A program made the position numbers and the translations under genes. Below the pieces are notes generated by a model. The model worked only from the letters and a program-made list of their open reading frames with translations, made no database searches and was not told the DNA's origin. Shown here one piece after another: positions 5,817 through 9,765 of a DNA stretch of 9,765 nucleotides; positions within the stretch are counted from its first letter, which is position 1; every line of letters begins with the position of its first letter. Source of the stretch: CAVXAE01 sp044225565 (GTDB taxonomy: Bacteria; Pseudomonadota; Gammaproteobacteria; Steroidobacterales; Steroidobacteraceae); NCBI GenBank assembly GCA_044225565.1, contig JBGAIL010000180.1:1-9765 (forward strand), read 5' to 3'.

Positions 5817-6881
5817 CTAGTAATTGATGCTCGGGTTGTCGCCGGGATAGATGACACCCACCAGGTCGATGCCTTCCGGCGATAGCGCCTGCAGCGAGTG
5901 CACCTGCTTGCGCGGCAGGAAGAGCACGTCTCCGGCGCGTATGACGGCCTTGCGGTCTTCCGTCCAGACGCAGCCTTCACCCGAAAGGATGATGAGCGAC
6001 TCTTCGTACAGGTGACGATGCGGCATCGCCTTCGACTGGGGAATGTGTCCGATGAACTGCGTGATCACGCTCGAGCCGATGGTCTTGTCGACGAGCACCT
6101 GGAAGTATCGCGGTCCCATCGCCGTGCGCTGCTCGACATCGACGGAAGCGATGCGCTGAGGAAAGGAGGCGTCGAAGTGGACCGGCATGGCCTCCAGCCA
6201 GCCGATCTCGGCGAGCGGGCAGGCCGAGACGAAAACCTCCAGCGCCGTGCCGGGCGCAGGGATCAGCCGCAAGCCCTCCGAAGGCCGGACGTAGACGCCG
6301 TCCGTCGCCTTGACGTCGAACTCACGGCCGCAGATGTCGACGCGCCCGCGCCCGGACGAGACGAACAGGATGACGTCCCGGTCCCCGAAGCTCATCGCCG
6401 GCGAAGGCTCCCCCTTCACCTGCATGAAGAACTGGGTCTGATACAGCGCACCGAGCTCGCCCGATATCGTTGTGCAATAGCGAAGCGAGCCGCGTTGCGA
6501 CATCTGCGCGCGCTGCGGGGAGAAGATGTAGCACGAGCCGTTCAGCGCGGTCGATACACCGGCATCCTGTGGCACGAGCTGCACGGCAAGGTTGGCGGGG
6601 CTCTGCGCATCGTCGAGAGGCGCCCCGCCAGGCAGGTTGTTGTGCGTGCCGTCGCAGAACGGTGGAGTGCGCGTGTGCTTGCAGCCGCAGAACAGCACTT
6701 CCTCGCCGTCGGTCGTCGCGAGGTATTTGAGCGGCTCGAAGCCGGTGCCCTGGTGCGATCCGTCGCAGAAAGGCTGCCGCTTCGAGCGACCGCAGCTGCA
6801 CCAGAGATAGGTACGCCCTGCCTTGAGCGTGATCAGGCAGGGCTTCAGTTGCGGGATGACCGGCTCCATGGCTCGCGTCAT
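5817..6881 (-). CDS. dual CDGSH iron-sulfur / bicupin fusion protein
   Basis: A 354-residue soluble protein with two parts. Residues 28-43 and 65-80 are two complete CDGSH motifs (C-x-C-x2-S/T-x3-P-x-C-D-G-S/T-H): C28, C30, C39, H43 and C65, C67, C76, H80. Each should hold a redox-active 2Fe-2S cluster of mitoNEET type. The rest is a bicupin: a degenerate cupin at about 150-222 without metal ligands, and an intact one at about 270-345 with ligands H288, H290, E294 and H328 in the standard motif (MPHRHLYEESLIILSGEG). The intact site suggests an iron- or manganese-dependent dioxygenase or isomerase, or a metal-dependent binding protein, with the clusters possibly supplying electrons. The start at 6881 overlaps the stop of the upstream gene (ATGA); the longer open frame to 7118 is only a shadow of that gene. 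The fusion is unusual. The substrate is unknown. Confidence 0.85.
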   Translation of the reverse strand: MTRAMEPVIPQLKPCLITLKAGRTYLWCSCGRSKRQPFCDGSHQGTGFEPLKYLATTDGEEVLFCGCKHTRTPPFCDGTHNNLPGGAPLDDAQSPANLAVQLVPQDAGVSTALNGSCYIFSPQRAQMSQRGSLRYCTTISGELGALYQTQFFMQVKGEPSPAMSFGDRDVILFVSSGRGRVDICGREFDVKATDGVYVRPSEGLRLIPAPGTALEVFVSACPLAEIGWLEAMPVHFDASFPQRIASVDVEQRTAMGPRYFQVLVDKTIGSSVITQFIGHIPQSKAMPHRHLYEESLIILSGEGCVWTEDRKAVIRAGDVLFLPRKQVHSLQALSPEGIDLVGVIYPGDNPSINY

Positions 6882-7234
6882 TCGATCCAGAGGTCCCGCT
6901 GGACGTCCTTCCAGAACTCGATGCCCATGCTGTCGTGGTTGAACACGGCCTTGTAGTAGGGATCGTTCAGCTTGTACTCCGCGTAGGCGCCGGTGTAATC
7001 CTTCCGACGGGCCTTGTACGCCTCGTACGCGGCCAGGCTCTCGTATTCCCAGATCACGAGGTGCCGGCCCGACTCGCTGCCGGCGACGTGCTTCTCGAAA
7101 TAGCGGACGCTCTTCCATTCGGGGAAGAGCTCGCGGTGGCTCTTCACCCAGGAGAGCCAGCGACGCATCTCGACGTCGTGCTCCTTCTCCTTGCCCTCGG
7201 CGACCCGCCAGCTCTCGACTTCGAAGATGGCCAT
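6878..7234 (-). CDS. small protein, probable dimeric alpha/beta-barrel fold
   Basis: A protein of 118 residues with no signal peptide. The pattern fits a ferredoxin-like dimeric alpha/beta barrel (the fold of NIPSNAP, EthD and antibiotic-biosynthesis monooxygenase-type proteins): strand AIFEVESWRV, a charged helix with EKEHDVEMRRWLSWVKSHRE, strand WKSVRYFEKHV, strand GRHLVIWEYES and helix LAAYEAYKARR. I assign the fold by pattern, not the family. Such proteins bind or oxidise small aromatic or lipid-like molecules, often as helpers of pathway enzymes. The ATG at 7234 is preferred because GGGAG (7246-7242) lies 7 bases upstream; the ATG at 7240 overlaps the previous stop but would leave only one base to that site. 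The 3' end overlaps the CDGSH-cupin start, so the two proteins are likely made together. Confidence 0.75.
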   Translation of the reverse strand: MAIFEVESWRVAEGKEKEHDVEMRRWLSWVKSHRELFPEWKSVRYFEKHVAGSESGRHLVIWEYESLAAYEAYKARRKDYTGAYAEYKLNDPYYKAVFNHDSMGIEFWKDVQRDLWIE

Positions 7235-7236
7235 GG

Positions 7237-7455
7237 TCATTCTCCCGGACGGATGTGGGTGAGGTCGCCGAACTCTGCTCCGTGGCGCAGCAGCGCCTCG
7301 GCCAACGGGTCCGGCGTCGCGGGCGCGCTCAGTGGCGCTTGCGATGGCGCGGCAGCCGCTGCGCCCGACAAGGCCGCCGCCAGCGGAGCACCGACGAAGG
7401 CGGACTGCAGGAACGTGCGCCGCGATGCGAGCGCTTCCGATCGACGCTTGATCAT
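7237..7455 (-). CDS. 72-residue Tat-signal protein of unknown function
   Basis: Most of this short protein is a twin-arginine signal: S11-R12-R13-T-F15-L16 matches the S/T-R-R-x-F-L core, followed by a hydrophobic alanine-rich segment to about residue 35. Cleavage in the AAAAAPS region would leave only ~36 residues (PLAEALLRHGAEFGDLTHIR near the end). Tat export is meant for folded or cofactor-bound proteins, so such a small product may travel with a partner or act as an uncleaved membrane anchor; this is inference. An AGGAGAGAGG ribosome binding site precedes the ATG. The gene begins 20 bases after the receptor stop, and its stop lies two bases before the preferred start of the next gene. 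The annotated end is a true stop, with no frameshift continuation seen. I do not recognise a family. Confidence 0.7.
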   Translation of the reverse strand: MIKRRSEALASRRTFLQSAFVGAPLAAALSGAAAAAPSQAPLSAPATPDPLAEALLRHGAEFGDLTHIRPGE

Positions 7456-7475
7456 TTGCCTCTCTCCTCTCGCCG

Positions 7476-9746
7476 TTACCGGCCGAAATTCGCAGTGAAC
7501 CGCACGCCGTAGGTGCGGAAGCTCGGGATCACCCCGGCCCCGTTCGTGAAGCCGAAATCGTATGTCGAGGTGTAGTAGTTGTCATCGAACGCGTTGTCGA
7601 TGAAGGCCACCACGCGATAGCGGTCGTTGCTCGCCCCGACGCGGAAGTTCCACACGTCGTGCGCGGGGATCTCGAACGGGAACCGGAATCCGAGCAGCGC
7701 GCCGGCCGTGCCGTTGACGTCGTAGAAGTGCTTGTCCTGATGGGTGAACTCCGCCCGCAGGAAGCCGGTCCAGTCCCCGCTCAGCCGCACGTTGTACTGG
7801 CCATCCGTGCTCACGGTGAGCTTCGGCGCCTTGGGGAGCGGCTGGCCGGTGAGATTCACCAGGCCGAAGCCCGTGCGCGCTTCCTCGAAATCGTCCCACT
7901 TGGTGTCCAGATACCCGGCGCTGAAGCCGAGCTCCACCTGCGGGACCGGCCGGGCCTCGATCTGCAGCTCCAGGCCCTTGCTGGACGCCTTGGCGCCGTT
8001 GCTCACGCCCTGCACGCTCCTCAGCTCGCCGTCCTCGATGATCAGCCGGCTGGCATTGACCTGCACGTCCTTCCAGTCGATCAGGAAGGTCGCGAGGCTC
8101 GCGCGCAGGCGGTTGTCCAGCAGGGAGGATTTGATGCCGATCTCGTAGTTCCAGAGCGTCTCGTCGTTGAACTTGTTGACGGGCGCCTCGGGCGTGGTCA
8201 GCTCGAGATTGATGCCGCCGGACTTCCATCCCTTGGCCACCGTGGCGTAGAGATTGACGTCGTCCGTCAGGGCGAAGGCCGCCGCGAAGCGCGGCGAGAC
8301 ATCGCTCCACGAATCCGAAGCCGATTGGGGCGCGAGCACGCTCTCGAAGTCGATCTTCGTCTCGCTCACCTTGATCTCGTCCTGCGACCAGCGGGCACCG
8401 GCGGTGAGGGTCAGCCGCCCCGTCCTCCAGGATCCTTCGGCGAAGGCCGCCTTGCTGGTGATCTCGCGATCCAGGGTGCTCAGCTCGATGATGAAATGCG
8501 GGAACACGCCGAAGAAGTCCAGGGTCTGCTGATCGGTGCCGAAGTTGATCGACTCGATCTCATCGTGCTTGTCCCTCGCCCAGATGCCGCCGACGATCCA
8601 GTTGAACGGGCCGTCGCCGGAGGACTGCAGGCGAAACTCCTGGCTGACCGAGGACTTCTGGATGTCCTCGAAGTCCTCGTTGACGATGTCGAGGCTGCCC
8701 ATGTCGAGCTCGCCGTCGCGGTGGAAGTCCGTCTTGATGTAGCCGGTGACGCTGGTGAAGCGCGTCCGCTCGCCCTCCCAGACGGCAGTCGCGGTGTAGA
8801 GCTGGAAGTCGTCCTCCACCCGCAGGGGATTGTTGTGGTCGTAGAACCGCCGGTCGTCGGGATACAGGCCGTCAGCCGTGTCGTGCGGGCACTCCGGCAT
8901 GCGCACCGAGCACAGGAAGCCGCCGATGGCGCCCGGCACGTACACGCCGGTGGGTATGAGGCCGAGGTCGTCCTGCTGCTCGTCGTTGAAAGTGGCCGTC
9001 AGGTCGATGGTCCAGTCTTCGGCGGGCAGCATCCGGGCGGCGACGCGTGCGAACTTGTGCTCGTAGCCGTTGCTGCCTCCCACGGCATTGTGATTCTTGG
9101 CATAGCCGTCGCTGGTCGCATACTTGCCGCTGGCGCGCAGCATGAACGTGTCGGACACGGGCAGGTTGACCGTGCCGGAGGTTTCCCAGCTGCCGAAGCG
9201 GCCGTACTGGATGGCGATGTCGCCACCCAGGTCGTGGTCGGGCTTGTTGGTCGTCAGGCTGATGACGCCTGCCGAGGCATTGCGCCCGAAGAAGGTTCCC
9301 TGCGGGCCGCGCAGCACCTCGATGCGGCTGATGTCGACCAGTTGCGGGTTGACCGTGGCGCGCGAGACGTTGAAGTCGTCGATATAGAAGCCGTAGGACG
9401 AGGAGTCACCGCCGACGTTGCTGATGCCGCGGATCGAGAGCCCGTGGCTCGACGTCGAAACGTTGCCCGAGCGGGTCTCGCCCTGGCTGATGCTGAGATT
9501 GGGCGCCTTGGCGACGTAGTCCTCGACCTCCTCGATCTGGTTCGACTCGATGGCGGAGGCGGTGAACGCGGAGATGCTGATCGGCACCTTGGTCACCGAT
9601 TCCTCGCGCCGCTGCGCGCTGACCACCACTTCCTCGAGCGCGGTGGGCTCTTCTGCCCGCGCGGTGGTGGGGCAGAGGGCCATCATCGTTTGAGCGGTGA
9701 TCGCCGCGACCGGTACGGCTGCAAGCCGGAGCTTGAAGGTAGGCAT
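7476..9746 (-). CDS. TonB-dependent outer-membrane receptor
   Basis: A 756-residue receptor that imports a ligand across the outer membrane using TonB-ExbBD energy. It has a signal peptide cut after TARA (about residue 31), a TonB-box-like segment ALEEVVVSAQRREES (36-50), and a plug domain to about 170 with GLSIRGISN (102-110), IEVLRGPQGT (142-151) and GRNASAG (154-160). A beta barrel follows, with alternating-strand patterns up to the end. Two cysteines (C279, C286) in an early extracellular loop may form a disulfide. The chain ends ANFGR, with the expected aromatic three residues from the end. Plug and TonB-box wording resemble the large group of receptors in xenobiotic- and lipid-degrading proteobacteria. 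There is no FecA-type N-terminal signalling domain and no sigma/anti-sigma pair nearby. GGGGAG lies 7 bases before the ATG. It is the first gene of a five-gene operon; the ligand is not evident. Confidence 0.95.
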   Translation of the reverse strand: MPTFKLRLAAVPVAAITAQTMMALCPTTARAEEPTALEEVVVSAQRREESVTKVPISISAFTASAIESNQIEEVEDYVAKAPNLSISQGETRSGNVSTSSHGLSIRGISNVGGDSSSYGFYIDDFNVSRATVNPQLVDISRIEVLRGPQGTFFGRNASAGVISLTTNKPDHDLGGDIAIQYGRFGSWETSGTVNLPVSDTFMLRASGKYATSDGYAKNHNAVGGSNGYEHKFARVAARMLPAEDWTIDLTATFNDEQQDDLGLIPTGVYVPGAIGGFLCSVRMPECPHDTADGLYPDDRRFYDHNNPLRVEDDFQLYTATAVWEGERTRFTSVTGYIKTDFHRDGELDMGSLDIVNEDFEDIQKSSVSQEFRLQSSGDGPFNWIVGGIWARDKHDEIESINFGTDQQTLDFFGVFPHFIIELSTLDREITSKAAFAEGSWRTGRLTLTAGARWSQDEIKVSETKIDFESVLAPQSASDSWSDVSPRFAAAFALTDDVNLYATVAKGWKSGGINLELTTPEAPVNKFNDETLWNYEIGIKSSLLDNRLRASLATFLIDWKDVQVNASRLIIEDGELRSVQGVSNGAKASSKGLELQIEARPVPQVELGFSAGYLDTKWDDFEEARTGFGLVNLTGQPLPKAPKLTVSTDGQYNVRLSGDWTGFLRAEFTHQDKHFYDVNGTAGALLGFRFPFEIPAHDVWNFRVGASNDRYRVVAFIDNAFDDNYYTSTYDFGFTNGAGVIPSFRTYGVRFTANFGR

Positions 9747-9765
9747 CTGAGTACTCCCCGACGTT

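Noticed and set aside
4936..5820. 294-codon + strand open frame opposite the secreted protein gene
   Set aside because: The - strand frame has a signal peptide, a ribosome binding site and operon spacing; the + frame has none of these.
5898..6956. 352-codon + strand open frame opposite the CDGSH-cupin gene
   Set aside because: Shadow frame: arginine-, aspartate- and alanine-rich without motifs, while the - strand frame has perfect metal-binding motifs.
6882..7118. N-terminal extension of the CDGSH-cupin protein to 7118
   Set aside because: The added 79 residues are a frame-shifted reading of the upstream alpha/beta-barrel gene and look non-coding; the ATGA overlap at 6881-6878 marks the natural start.

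Overview
The window looks like chromosomal DNA of a GC-rich Gram-negative bacterium, most likely a gammaproteobacterium (a Nevskiales/Steroidobacteraceae- or Xanthomonadales-like lineage is a guess). Supporting signs are a proteobacterial-type seryl-tRNA synthetase end, a large TonB-dependent outer-membrane receptor, a tRNA with encoded CCA, and tightly packed operons. No phage, insertion sequence or CRISPR array is visible.

Left part (1-2315): the 3' end of serS is followed after 3 bases by a small retropepsin-like (clan AA) aspartic protease gene, both on the + strand. Facing them is a BrnT/Xre-type toxin-antitoxin locus on the - strand. The antitoxin is intact, but the toxin is cut down to its first 29 codons, which stop exactly at the antitoxin start codon. 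A 17-bp palindrome, probably the operator, lies just upstream. A 285-bp non-coding stretch leads to tRNA-Ser(UGA). After the tRNA come two overlapping small + strand genes (a DUF3658 protein and an unnamed conserved protein) in DNA with visibly lower GC than the surroundings.

Middle (2291-4797, - strand): a membrane-anchored phospholipase D/cardiolipin synthase-like protein, preceded by a VOC (glyoxalase-like) protein and a MarR-family regulator gene. The marR gene carries two separate small deletions (-1 and -2) and is broken as written. The three genes are closely spaced and were probably one transcription unit.

Right part (4963-9746, - strand): a compact five-gene operon. In transcription order it encodes a TonB-dependent receptor, a 72-residue Tat-signal protein, a small dimeric alpha/beta-barrel-like protein, a fusion of two CDGSH iron-sulfur motifs to a bicupin, and a secreted protein of unknown family. 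The five genes are separated by 20 bases or fewer. I infer an uptake-and-processing module: the receptor imports a ligand, exported small proteins may assist, and a cytosolic iron-sulfur/cupin protein plus the small barrel protein act on it. The ligand cannot be read from the sequence. This operon is the best candidate for an undescribed system in the window.
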